This document shows positions 1-7,973 of a DNA stretch of 64,000 bases, piece by piece. The position numbers and the translations under genes were made by a program. Within the stretch, counting starts at the first letter, position 1. The number at the start of each line of letters is the position of its first letter. The stretch spans positions 248,001-312,000 of the forward strand of contig NZ_JACDIT010000005.1 in assembly GCF_013839445.1 (NCBI RefSeq), given 5' to 3'. A model generated the notes under the pieces. It was not told the origin of the DNA, did not search any database, and saw only the letters and a program-made list of their open reading frames with translations. This DNA comes from Chthonobacter albigriseus (GTDB lineage Bacteria > Pseudomonadota > Alphaproteobacteria > Rhizobiales > Pleomorphomonadaceae).

Positions 1-2
1 AG

Positions 3-26
3 TTCCAGGAAGTCGGACTCATCTGA
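3..26 (+). CDS. 3' end of upstream gene, probably cheY (partial)
   Basis: An open frame enters from the left edge and ends at TGA 24-26, with visible C-terminus FQEVGLI. CheY proteins of alphaproteobacteria often end in a similar helix (xFxxVGL), and the gene lies 35 bases before cheB, so this is probably the end of a single-domain response regulator of the chemotaxis operon. Only seven residues are visible, so identity rests mainly on position. Confidence 0.4.
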   Translation, partial: FQEVGLI

Positions 27-61
27 GCCCTTGGAAGACGACGGAAGCTGGGGGCGACAGG

Positions 62-1246
62 ATGTCTGCAATTCAACGCAATTCCGGCACCGCAGGCGCG
101 GTGACGAACCCGATACGGGTGATGGTGGTCGACGACTCCGTCGTGATCCGTGGCCTGGTCGGCCGCTGGATCGACGAGGAGCCGAACCTTGCCGTCGTGG
201 CGAGCCACCGCAACGGGCGGCTGGCCGTGGAGGACGTGATCCGGTCCAACCCGGATGTCGTCATCCTCGACATCGAGATGCCCGACATGGACGGGTTGAC
301 CGCGCTGCCGCTCCTCCTGGAGAAGAAGCGCGACCTGGTGGTCGTGGTGGCCTCCACGCTGACGCGCCGCAACGCGGAGATCTCGCTGAAGGCGCTTTCG
401 CTCGGCGCCGCTGACTATGTTCCCAAGCCGGAGAACAACTCGGGCGTCACCACCTCGGTGGACTTCCGCCGCGAGCTCGTCGACAAGGTCGTCAACCTCG
501 GCCAGCGGGCCAGATCCCGCGCCGCCGGACGCAGCGGGACCGGCGGCATCGCCATGCCGACCGCCGGGGTGCGCATGCCGATGGCGACGTCGCGCCCGGC
601 GGAGCCGGCGCCTGCCCGGTCGAAGTCGGCGTCGTTCACGATCCGCAGCTATTCGATGGTCAAGCCGCGCATCCTGGCGATCGGTTCGTCCACAGGCGGG
701 CCGCAGGCGCTCAACACCCTGTTCGGCGAGATCGGATCGGCGATCGGCCAGGTCCCGGTGGTGATCACCCAGCACATGCCGCCGACCTTCACCGCCATCC
801 TGGCCGAGCACCTGTCCAAGTCCGCCGGCCGCCAGGCCGCCGAGGGCAAGGACGGCGAGGTGCTGCAACCGGGCAGGATCTACGTGGCGCCCGGCGGGCG
901 GCACATGGTGCTCGCCAAGCAGGGCGGCGACGTCGTCATCCGCCTGCAGGACGGACCGCCGATCAACTTCTGCAAGCCGGCCGTCGATCCGCTGTTCAAG
1001 ACGGTGGTCGACATCTACGGCAACGCCACGCTGGCGGTGGTGCTGACGGGCATGGGTTCCGACGGTGCCGAGGGCGTTTCGGCCATCGGCCGTGCCGGGG
1101 GCAGTGTGATCGCCCAGGACGAGGAAAGCAGCGTCGTCTGGGGCATGCCCGGAGCCGCCGCCCACACGGGGATGTGCAGCGACGTGCTGCCGCTCCCCGA
1201 AATCGGCCGGAAGGTCTCTCGCGTGCTTCTGGGGGGCCGTCCATGA
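62..1246 (+). CDS. cheB: CheB, chemoreceptor glutamate methylesterase/deamidase
   Basis: CheB removes methyl groups from glutamates of chemoreceptors and deamidates glutamines, resetting the chemotaxis array; it acts in the cytoplasm. The 394-residue protein has the usual two domains. Residues 18-140 are a receiver with the acidic pair DD24-25 and phospho-acceptor Asp70 (ILDIEMPDMDG). A linker rich in Ala, Pro and Arg spans about 150-200. The esterase domain from about 203 carries the catalytic Ser210 in GSSTGGPQ, His238 in TQHMPP and Asp334 in GMGSDGAEG. The stop codon overlaps the cheR start (ATGA), so the two enzymes with opposing activities are translationally coupled. Identification is secure. 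Confidence 0.97.
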   Translation: MSAIQRNSGTAGAVTNPIRVMVVDDSVVIRGLVGRWIDEEPNLAVVASHRNGRLAVEDVIRSNPDVVILDIEMPDMDGLTALPLLLEKKRDLVVVVASTLTRRNAEISLKALSLGAADYVPKPENNSGVTTSVDFRRELVDKVVNLGQRARSRAAGRSGTGGIAMPTAGVRMPMATSRPAEPAPARSKSASFTIRSYSMVKPRILAIGSSTGGPQALNTLFGEIGSAIGQVPVVITQHMPPTFTAILAEHLSKSAGRQAAEGKDGEVLQPGRIYVAPGGRHMVLAKQGGDVVIRLQDGPPINFCKPAVDPLFKTVVDIYGNATLAVVLTGMGSDGAEGVSAIGRAGGSVIAQDEESSVVWGMPGAAAHTGMCSDVLPLPEIGRKVSRVLLGGRP

Positions 1247-2118
1247 CGCCAGCCGAATACGACTACCTGCGCCAGTTTCTGAAGCAGCGCTCAGGCCTCG
1301 TGCTCTCCAACGAGAAGCAGTACCTGATCGAGAGCCGGCTGCTGCCGGTGGCCCGGAAGTCGGGGCTCGCCTCGATCACCGCGCTGGTTGCCAAGCTGCG
1401 CGACCCGCGCGAGTCGATGCTCGCCGACGCGGTCGTGGAGGCGATGACGACCAACGAGTCGTTCTTCTTCCGCGACAAGGTGCCGTTCGACCACTTCACC
1501 CAGGTGATGATGCCGGCGATGCTGGAGCGGCGGGCGATGAAGCGCCAGATCCGCATCTGGTGCGCTGCGGCCTCCACGGGTCAGGAATCCTACTCCCTGG
1601 CGATGTGCCTGAAGGAGATGGGCTCCAAGCTGGCGGGCTGGCGGATCGAGATCGTCGGCACGGACATCTCCAACGAGGTGCTCGACCGGGCCAAGGCCGG
1701 CGTCTACAGCCAGTTCGAGGTTCAGCGCGGCCTGCCGATCCAGATGCTGCTGAAGTACTTCGTCCAGAACGGCGACCAATGGACGATCTCCAACGAGCTG
1801 CGCAGCATGGTGCAGTGGAAGAAGTTCAACCTGTTGGAGAGCTTCGCGGGCCTTGGCCAGTTCGACATCGTGTTCTGCCGCAACGTGCTGATCTACTTCG
1901 ACCAGCCGACCAAGGCCGACATCCTCAGCCGAGTGTCGAAGACGATGACGCCGGACGGCTTCCTGGTGCTCGGCGCGGCCGAAACCGTGGTGGGGCTCAC
2001 CGACGCCTTCAAGCCGGTGCAGGACCGGCGTGGCCTCTATGCGCCGAACGTGCCCGGCCAAACCGCGGCGGCTCCGACGCCCGCCACGCGCTTCGCCTTC
2101 GGCAGTGGCGCCGCCTGA
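1243..2118 (+). CDS. cheR: CheR, SAM-dependent chemoreceptor methyltransferase
   Basis: CheR methylates glutamates on chemoreceptors using S-adenosylmethionine and works against CheB in adaptation. The 291-residue protein has the N-terminal helical CheR domain (starts MTPAEYDYLRQFL) followed by a Rossmann methyltransferase fold with the SAM segment IWCAAASTGQESYS and the motifs GTDIS and FDIVFCRNVLIYF. I chose ATG 1243, which overlaps the cheB stop by four bases and is preceded by a G-rich ribosome site. A longer in-frame start at 1174 would run through cheB codons and is unlikely. The gene closes the chemotaxis operon; a terminator follows. Confidence 0.96.
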   Translation: MTPAEYDYLRQFLKQRSGLVLSNEKQYLIESRLLPVARKSGLASITALVAKLRDPRESMLADAVVEAMTTNESFFFRDKVPFDHFTQVMMPAMLERRAMKRQIRIWCAAASTGQESYSLAMCLKEMGSKLAGWRIEIVGTDISNEVLDRAKAGVYSQFEVQRGLPIQMLLKYFVQNGDQWTISNELRSMVQWKKFNLLESFAGLGQFDIVFCRNVLIYFDQPTKADILSRVSKTMTPDGFLVLGAAETVVGLTDAFKPVQDRRGLYAPNVPGQTAAAPTPATRFAFGSGAA

Positions 2119-2150
2119 TCGACGGCGCGGATCGGGAGAGCAGACCAGAC

Positions 2151-2180
2151 GCGGCGCCCGGTGCGCCGCGTTCTTCGTTT
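2151..2180 (+). terminator. Rho-independent terminator after cheR
   Basis: A perfect 7-bp stem, GCGGCGC (2151-2157) and GCGCCGC (2163-2169), is closed by a 5-base loop and followed by the T-rich run TTCTTCGTTT at 2171-2180. It lies 33 bases after the cheR stop and just before the 3' end of the convergent gene, so it ends the chemotaxis operon. Confidence 0.75.
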
Positions 2181-2193
2181 CCGGGGCGCCCGG

Positions 2194-3297
2194 CTACTGG
2201 GTCGCGCTGGTGGAGGCGGCGAGCACCTCGATCTCCGCGTCACGGCCCGTCTCGACCTCGAACTCGCGCTGGAACAGCGCTTCGTCGTGCTTGGCGACAA
2301 CGGTATAGGTGCCGGACGCCAGGATGAACGACGGAAAAGCGCCGACGCCCTCGGTCACCACGTCGCCGCCGGGGGTGAGCACCGACCACTGGGTGTCGGC
2401 GATCGCCTCGCCGCCTGGTTCGCCGACGAGCTTCAGCGTCACCTCGGCGGCCTTCTGGTAGAGCGTGACCTCAGACATCTTGCCGGCCTTGACCTCCACG
2501 TCCGCGCGGGTGCGGGCGTTCACCTCGCCGTAGCGGCTGACCACGTGGTAGGTCGCCGCCGGGAGGCGGAGCAGCTTGTCGGGCGCGACGTCGAGGGCCA
2601 CGGCCTTGCGCTCGCCCTGGCCGTCGATCTCCAGCGAGTATATGTCGAAGCGGACATCCTCGACCGGGAGCGGGCGATCCTCCGCAAAGGCCAGCAGCTT
2701 CAGGCCGCCTGCGTTGAGAACGACGCTCTCTTCCTGCACGCCCTCGCGCACCTCGATGCGGGTGGTGGAGGAGGCGTAGCCGAAATTGCAGTGGGCGAGA
2801 TAGACGCCCGCCTGCAGACGGATGTCCGCGACGCCGCCGGCGGTGGTCGCCACCAGGGGCAGGGCGCCGTCGCTGCCTGCCTGGACGCCGAAGATGCGCC
2901 AGACCACGCCGGACTTCAGCGGTGCGCCGCCCTCGACGAGACGCGCGGTGAGGACGACCGTCGGCGTCAGGTCGGGCAGGGGGTTCAGCGTCGGGCCCGT
3001 GCTCGGGTCATTGCCGGGCGGGGCATAGGGCGCGGCGGATTGCGGAAGCAGCGGATCGGTGCTCGGCAGGCCGAAGGTGGGGTCGAGGCCCTGGGACTGC
3101 AGCGGATCGGCGGGCAGCTGTGGCTCGGTCGGGACGGCCGGAATGTCGGCCGGCGGGATCGGGTGGTTGGGGTCGAACTCCTGCGCGCCGGCCGCGCCCG
3201 CGGCTTGGATCAGGATCGCCGTCAGGGCGGCCAGACCCCATCGCCGGAGGCTCGCCCGGATCGCATGCAAAGCCGTTGCCGCGTCTTTCGTCCCCAC
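2194..3297 (-). CDS. Secreted beta-rich protein of unknown function
   Basis: This 367-residue protein begins with a basic segment and a hydrophobic stretch (about residues 18-38, ending AAGAAGAQ) that reads as a Sec signal peptide. A Pro-rich segment (about 40-85) follows. The rest is built from repeated short beta-strand blocks such as VVLTARLVEGGAPL, GVYLAHCNFGYASS, AATYHVVSRYG and SGTYTVVAKHDEALF. The repeated pattern of a Gly-x-Tyr strand ending a module resembles carboxypeptidase-regulatory-like or Ig-like beta sandwiches, perhaps four modules. It has no enzyme motif I recognise. The start at 3297 is GTG and somewhat uncertain. It may be a periplasmic or surface protein; its link to chemotaxis is only positional. 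Confidence 0.75.
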   Translation of the reverse strand: MGTKDAATALHAIRASLRRWGLAALTAILIQAAGAAGAQEFDPNHPIPPADIPAVPTEPQLPADPLQSQGLDPTFGLPSTDPLLPQSAAPYAPPGNDPSTGPTLNPLPDLTPTVVLTARLVEGGAPLKSGVVWRIFGVQAGSDGALPLVATTAGGVADIRLQAGVYLAHCNFGYASSTTRIEVREGVQEESVVLNAGGLKLLAFAEDRPLPVEDVRFDIYSLEIDGQGERKAVALDVAPDKLLRLPAATYHVVSRYGEVNARTRADVEVKAGKMSEVTLYQKAAEVTLKLVGEPGGEAIADTQWSVLTPGGDVVTEGVGAFPSFILASGTYTVVAKHDEALFQREFEVETGRDAEIEVLAASTSATQ

Positions 3298-3456
3298 CGG
3301 TCCGCCACCCGTTCTTCGACACGCGATTGTTATAGCTGCTCGTCGCGTTGATCGATACTGTTCGTGGCGATTTCAAGTCGCGGCCGGGCAGCTGGCGCGG
3401 ATGGCCCCACGGCCCGGGCGACGATCGTCAACCTCCAGACCTTCTCCGGACCCCCG

Positions 3457-4026
3457 ATGACCGATGCGCTGACGCTTCTGAAGACCCGTCGTTCGATCCC
3501 CGCTGCCTTTCTGGCCGAACCCGCTCCCTCCGACGCCGACATCGAGACGCTGCTGACGATCGCCTCGCGGGTGCCGGACCACGGCAAGCTCGCGCCCTGG
3601 CGGTTCATCCTGTTCCGCGGCGACAGCCGCCGGCGCGCGGGAGAAAAGTTGGCACAGCTGCTGGCCGAACGCGATCCGAGCCTACCGGAGGCGCGGCTGG
3701 AAGAGGAGCGCAACCGTCTTGCGCGGGCGCCGCTGGTCGTCGGCGTGGTCAGCCGCGCCGCCGAGCACGTCAAGATCCCGATCTGGGAGCAGCAACTGTC
3801 GGCGGGCGCCGCCTCGATGAGCCTCGTGATCGCCGCGCATGCGATGGGCTACGCGGCCTGCTGGCTGACGGAGTGGCCGAGCTACGACGCCGAAGCCGGG
3901 CGGATTCTCGGGCTGAAAGAGGGGGAGCGCTTCGCCGGCCTCGTCCACATCGGCACGCCAACCGTTCCGGCGCAGGACCGTCCGCGTCCGGCTCTGGCGG
4001 ACATCGTCAGCGCGTGGAGCGACTGA
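3457..4026 (+). CDS. Nitroreductase family flavoprotein (YdjA-like)
   Basis: This is a small NAD(P)H- and FMN-dependent oxidoreductase of the nitroreductase superfamily. The 189-residue form starting MTDALTLLKTRRS matches the short YdjA-like branch. KTRRSIP is the FMN phosphate-binding start of the fold, VPDHGKLAPWRFILF is the flavin-contacting segment, and the C-terminal half has the typical GAASMSLVIAAHAMGYAACWLTEW helices. A frame extends upstream to 3364, but the family starts at the KTRRS segment, so ATG 3457 is preferred; the ribosome site is weak. It overlaps the next gene (TGATG), suggesting a flavin-linked two-gene unit. The physiological substrate cannot be told. Confidence 0.85.
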   Translation: MTDALTLLKTRRSIPAAFLAEPAPSDADIETLLTIASRVPDHGKLAPWRFILFRGDSRRRAGEKLAQLLAERDPSLPEARLEEERNRLARAPLVVGVVSRAAEHVKIPIWEQQLSAGAASMSLVIAAHAMGYAACWLTEWPSYDAEAGRILGLKEGERFAGLVHIGTPTVPAQDRPRPALADIVSAWSD

Positions 4027-4631
4027 TGTTCTACGATCCGCGCCGGCAGCCGCACGGGCTGCCGCACGATCCGTTCCTGGCGCTGGTGGCGCCCCGGCCG
4101 ATCGGCTGGATCTCCACCGTCTCGGCGGCCGGCGTGCGGAACCTCGCCCCCTACAGCTTCTTCAACGCCTTCTCCTCCAAGCCGGCGATCGTCGGCTTCT
4201 CCGGTTCGGGGATGAAGGACAGCGTGCGGAACGCCGCAGAGACCGGCGGCTTCGTCTGCAACATCGTCAGCGAGGACCTGAAGGAGGCGATGAACGCCTC
4301 GTCGGTCACCGCGCCGCCGGAGGTCGACGAGTTCGCCGTGGCCGGGCTCGCCGCGGCTGCCTCGGAGCTCGTCGCCGCGCCGCGCGTGGCGCTTGCGAAG
4401 GCGGCGCTCGAATGCATCCACCTGCAGACGATCCCGCTGATGGGAAGCGGCGGCGGGCCGGTGGGCGCCTATCTCGTCCTGGGTGAGGTCGTCGGCGTCC
4501 ACATCGCGGATGACATCCTGACGGACGGGCTGGTCGACGTCGCCAAGCTCCGGCCGGTGTCGCGGCTCGGCTATCGCGACTACGCGGTGATCGACGAGAC
4601 CTTCGAAATGGCGCGGCCCGCGCCGCATTGA
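4026..4631 (+). CDS. Flavin reductase family protein
   Basis: This 201-residue protein belongs to the FMN-binding split-barrel flavin reductases. Evidence is the N-terminal block FLALVAPRPIGWISTVSAAG, the strand and loop NLAPYSFFNAFSSKPAIVGFS, and the later CNIVSEDLKEAMNASS. Members reduce FMN or FAD with NAD(P)H, or bind flavin in other redox roles. The start overlaps the nitroreductase stop by one base (TGATG), so both are co-translated and may share a flavin-dependent reduction. The long open frame from 3348 is not the real gene: its first part is a shadow of the nitroreductase. Confidence 0.87.
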   Translation: MFYDPRRQPHGLPHDPFLALVAPRPIGWISTVSAAGVRNLAPYSFFNAFSSKPAIVGFSGSGMKDSVRNAAETGGFVCNIVSEDLKEAMNASSVTAPPEVDEFAVAGLAAAASELVAAPRVALAKAALECIHLQTIPLMGSGGGPVGAYLVLGEVVGVHIADDILTDGLVDVAKLRPVSRLGYRDYAVIDETFEMARPAPH

Positions 4632-4635
4632 GGCG

Positions 4636-5232
4636 TCAGGCGACGGCGCCGGGCGGCGGCCCGACGACCACCGCGAAACCAGCGGCACGGGCGACTTCCG
4701 TCCGCAGCACGTCGGCGCCGCGCAGGCGGATAACCGCGGGCAGGCCCGCCGCCGCGGCGGCCAGAAGCACGAGGCCGCGCGCGGTGTCCAAAGCCGGTGT
4801 CGGCGAATCCGGCGGCGTTCCGAGGGCCGCGGCCAGCGCCGCGGGATCGAGGCCGATCGCGAGCAGGCGGCGGGACGCCGAAGCGATCGAGGCGGCCTGG
4901 AGCACGCCGGCGGGATGATCGAGCAGCGCCACGATGCTGGTGACGCCGTCATCGAGGCCGAGGGTGGCTTCGGCCACCGCCAGGCGGGCGGCGAGCCGTC
5001 CGATGTCCTCAGCGGAGTGGCAATCGGTGAGCAGCAGCGCGGCCGAGCCGCGGGTGACCGCGGCTGAAAGGATCGCCTCGTCGGCCCCGGCGGGGATGGC
5101 GAGCAGGTCCGCAGGACCTGGATCGTCCCAGGCTCGGACGGTCGGCGAGGGTCCGGCCATCGCCGGGAAGCCGGCCTCCAACCAGGTCCAGCTTGTTGCA
5201 TTCAGCAACGCAGGCGGCAGGGAACGTCTCAC
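4636..5232 (-). CDS. Degenerate CitE/HpcH-aldolase-like protein
   Basis: This 198-residue protein starts at GTG 5232 behind an AAGGAAGG ribosome site. Its order of segments resembles the HpcH/HpaI aldolase and citrate lyase beta subunit (CitE) barrel: RGSAALLLTDCHSAEDIGRLAARL (family form: a K-x-ESAED helix), then SIVALLDHPAGVL where CitE has an IET segment, then LLAIGLDPAALAAALG where CitE has a GxxDL segment, then ARGLVLLAAAAAGLPAV. The acidic residues expected for metal and substrate binding are changed (Glu to Asp and His; Asp to Pro), and the protein is about 80 residues short. It is probably a non-catalytic relative; the call is inference from pattern. Confidence 0.5.
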   Translation of the reverse strand: MRRSLPPALLNATSWTWLEAGFPAMAGPSPTVRAWDDPGPADLLAIPAGADEAILSAAVTRGSAALLLTDCHSAEDIGRLAARLAVAEATLGLDDGVTSIVALLDHPAGVLQAASIASASRRLLAIGLDPAALAAALGTPPDSPTPALDTARGLVLLAAAAAGLPAVIRLRGADVLRTEVARAAGFAVVVGPPPGAVA

Positions 5233-5235
5233 CGG

Positions 5236-5250
5236 TTTACCCTTCCTTAA
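5236..5250. promoter_or_regulatory. CtrA-like box TTTA-N7-TTAA
   Basis: TTTA (5236-5239), seven bases, then TTAA (5247-5250) differs by one base from the CtrA consensus TTAA-N7-TTAA, and reads on into TTAACCAT. It lies about 50 bases before the lytic transglycosylase. On the other strand the seven spacer bases contain the GGAAGG ribosome site of the CitE-like gene, so the match may be partly accidental. Confidence 0.35.
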
Positions 5251-5300
5251 CCATGGGGGCGGAGAAGATGGTCAACGCGTGTTCCGACCGGTGACCTCCT

Positions 5301-6365
5301 ATGATGCCGGGCTTCCAGTGGCTCAACACCCAGTCCGCCCCGACGACGTCCGTCCAGACGGGGAATCGGATCGCGCAGGCGTTCGACGCCGCGAGCCAGT
5401 CCACGGGAACCTCGTTCGACTATCTCCTGAAGACGGCGCAGCGTGAATCCTCCCTCGATCCGACGGCCAAGGCGAAGACGTCGTCGGCGTCCGGCCTGTT
5501 CCAGTTCATCGAAAGCACGTGGCTGGAAACCGTCAAGCAATCCGGTTCCGAATTCGGCCTCGGTTCCTATGCCGACGCCATCGAAATGGGTGCGGACGGG
5601 CGATACCGTGTCGCAGATCCGGCGCTGCGCGAGACCATCCTGAACCTGAGGCACGATCCGGAGGTCGCCTCCACCATGGCGGGGGCGCTGACGCGGCGGA
5701 ACGCGGGCTACCTGTCTGCGCGCCTCGGCCGGCCGGTCACGGACGGGGAGCTTTATATCGCCCATTTCCTGGGCGCCCGCGGCGCGGCCTCGCTGATCGC
5801 GGTGGCGGCGCAGGTGCCGCAGGCCAAGGCCGCGGATCTTTTTCCCAAGCAGGCGGCCGCCAACAAGTCGATTTTCTTCGCCGAGGGCCGCGCGCGCAGC
5901 GTTTCGGAGGTCTACGCCAACCTCGTCGCCAAGCATGGCGGTGAAGCGGATGCGGTGCCCGCCACGGTGACGGCTTTCGCCGATCCGATGCCGGAGAGCG
6001 CCGACAGCGCACCGAGCGGCGGCGCGTTCGCCTTTGCGGCTGCCTCCGACCGGGTGGACCAGGGCTGGTTCGCCTCGCGCGGGGAAACCGCCTTCCAGGC
6101 CCTCTTCGCCGGATCGACGCCTACGGAAACGGCAAGCGCCGAGCGGCCACCGGCGTTCCAGGTCTACCAGCTCGCGCCGGCGCTGTTCGATGTCGCTGCG
6201 GCGGAAGACACCAGCGGCTTCGTGGACGAGGAGCGGCCGTCCGTTCCGCTGCCGCCGGCGATGCGGGCCAACCCGTCGCTGGCCGAGTTCGTCGCGCTTC
6301 GCCAGCAGCAGCGCGGGCCCCTGGACCTTTCCACCTTCCTGCGTCCTCAGGACGTCGACGGTTAA
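5301..6365 (+). CDS. Lytic transglycosylase SLT-domain protein without signal peptide
   Basis: The SLT fold cleaves peptidoglycan between MurNAc and GlcNAc. Here it sits at residues 30-200: catalytic Glu49 in TAQRESSLDP, then SSASGLFQFIESTWLE and the later YIAHFLGARGAASLI. The last 140 residues are low-complexity, rich in Ala, Pro and Ser. The 354-residue protein starts MMPGFQW with no hydrophobic signal segment. It would therefore need another route to the periplasm, and neighbouring flagellar genes make the flagellar export apparatus a candidate, as known for FlgJ-type muramidases. That role is inference. The ribosome site is poor. A CtrA-like box lies upstream. Confidence 0.82.
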   Translation: MMPGFQWLNTQSAPTTSVQTGNRIAQAFDAASQSTGTSFDYLLKTAQRESSLDPTAKAKTSSASGLFQFIESTWLETVKQSGSEFGLGSYADAIEMGADGRYRVADPALRETILNLRHDPEVASTMAGALTRRNAGYLSARLGRPVTDGELYIAHFLGARGAASLIAVAAQVPQAKAADLFPKQAAANKSIFFAEGRARSVSEVYANLVAKHGGEADAVPATVTAFADPMPESADSAPSGGAFAFAAASDRVDQGWFASRGETAFQALFAGSTPTETASAERPPAFQVYQLAPALFDVAAAEDTSGFVDEERPSVPLPPAMRANPSLAEFVALRQQQRGPLDLSTFLRPQDVDG

Positions 6366-6448
6366 AGCCCGCTGAAGAAACAGGGTGAACCGAACGTTAA
6401 CCCTCGCATGCCACGCTCCCTCCAAGGGCCGAAGCACGGCCCACTCGG

Positions 6449-7933
6449 ATGGCGGGACTAGGGTCGATGTTGGTGTTCCGGTTCCTTGCTTGGTTGGATA
6501 CGGCTCCGCCCCACGCGCGGGCCGAAGCGGTTGCGCCGCTGGTGCAGCGGTTCTTCATGGGAGAGATATCGCCGGACGAGCGCGAGGCGCTGGACGCCGC
6601 GCTCACGGTCATGCTCGACGATCCCTCCGCCGATGTCCGGCGGGCGCTGGCCGAAGCGCTGGCGCTCTATGAGGAAGCGCCGCGGCATCTGGTGGTCGCC
6701 CTGGCGCACGACCGGTCGGACGTGTCCGAGCCGTTGTTCCGGCGCTCGCCGTGCCTTCTGGAGGCCGAACTGCTCACCGGGGTCCGCAGTGGCGCGAGCC
6801 GGACGCAGGTGGCGGTCGCGCGCCGGCCCTGGGTTCCTTACACGGTGTCCGCGCTGATCGCCGAGACAGCGTCCAAGGATGCCGTGCTGGCGCTGGTGCG
6901 CAACGACGGCAGCGACATCGACGAGGAGGCTTTCCATGCGATGGCGCGCCGCTTCGGCGACGACCCGGCTGTGCGGGAAGCGCTGTTCGCCCGGACCGAC
7001 CTGCCGATCAACGTGCGCCAGTCGGTGATCGCGCTTCTGGTGACGCGTTTCAATGCGCGCTGCGATGCGGTCAGTTCCGGCGGGCGCCGCCTGCAGGACA
7101 CCATGCGGGACGCCTGCGACCGGGCGACCATCCAGTTGCTGATGGAGGCCGACGAGGAGGAGATCGTCAGCCTGGTCGATCACCTGCGGGATACCGGGCA
7201 GCTGACGACGGCGCTTCTCATCCGGGCGATGTGCAGCGGGCAGATCCGCTTCTTCGAGGCGGCGCTTGCCAGCCTCACCGGGCTGCCGTCGACGCGGGTC
7301 TATTCGATCCTGGTCGGCGGCCGGGAGAGCGTCCTCTCCTCGCTGCTCACCAAGGCGAAGCTGCCGGAGCGCTCGCACAAGGCGTTCCTCATCGCGCTGG
7401 AAGTCTGGCGCGAAACCGATTTCGACGGCGCGCCCGGCGAGGAGAAGCGGTTCGCCCGCCGGATGATCGAACGGATCCTGACACGGTACCAGAGCTTCGC
7501 GCCTGGCGAGATCGACGATCTGCTCGCCCTGTTGCGGCGGCTTGCGTCCGAGGCCGCCCGGGAGGCGGCACGCGCCTTTGTGGCGAATGCCCGGCACGCG
7601 CTGCTGCGGCCCCATGCGGAGGACATCATCGTGACTGAAGCCCCCGACCACCGGGAGTCGCTCCCTCGCTCGGCACAATCGGCCACCCGGCAGGCCGTCC
7701 GGATAGAGCCGGAGCCGCAGGCCGATCTCGGCGCGGCGATCTATCACGCGACGGCGCTGACCACCGCGACCCAGCACGATTTCGAGGCCGACCTCGCCGC
7801 GGCGCTGGATTCGCTGGATCTGGAACTGGCGATCGCAGACGCCATCGACGTCTACGACCTGGACAAGGCCTACGAGGACGCGCTGCGGGAGTTGGCCGGA
7901 GATGCGCCGCAGGTCGCCCGTCGGGCCGCCTGA
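6449..7933 (+). CDS. DUF2336 domain protein
   Basis: This 494-residue protein has the helical-repeat layout of the alphaproteobacterial DUF2336 family: EREALDAALTVMLDDPSADVRRALAEALA, then HLVVALAHDRSDVSEPLFRRSPCLLEAELL, repeating HEAT-like units. There is no membrane segment or signal peptide. The function of the family is not established; members often lie near signalling or cell-cycle genes. An internal ATG at 6467 (MLVFRFLAWL) is an alternative start. A TTAACC element sits about 50 bases upstream. The gene is convergent with the Hpt gene that follows. Confidence 0.8.
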   Translation: MAGLGSMLVFRFLAWLDTAPPHARAEAVAPLVQRFFMGEISPDEREALDAALTVMLDDPSADVRRALAEALALYEEAPRHLVVALAHDRSDVSEPLFRRSPCLLEAELLTGVRSGASRTQVAVARRPWVPYTVSALIAETASKDAVLALVRNDGSDIDEEAFHAMARRFGDDPAVREALFARTDLPINVRQSVIALLVTRFNARCDAVSSGGRRLQDTMRDACDRATIQLLMEADEEEIVSLVDHLRDTGQLTTALLIRAMCSGQIRFFEAALASLTGLPSTRVYSILVGGRESVLSSLLTKAKLPERSHKAFLIALEVWRETDFDGAPGEEKRFARRMIERILTRYQSFAPGEIDDLLALLRRLASEAAREAARAFVANARHALLRPHAEDIIVTEAPDHRESLPRSAQSATRQAVRIEPEPQADLGAAIYHATALTTATQHDFEADLAAALDSLDLELAIADAIDVYDLDKAYEDALRELAGDAPQVARRAA

Positions 7934-7973
7934 ACGTCGAGGGGGCGAGATCCCCGAGAGGGGCGGAGAACCG

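Noticed and set aside
2161-3351. 396-codon open frame opposite the secreted beta-rich protein
   Set aside because: The minus-strand frame has a signal peptide and repeated strand pattern; the plus frame is Arg/His/Gly/Ala-rich without structure.
3348-4631. A single 427-codon fusion of nitroreductase and flavin reductase
   Set aside because: The first 226 codons are in a different frame from the nitroreductase and make no sense. The genes are separate with a TGATG overlap.
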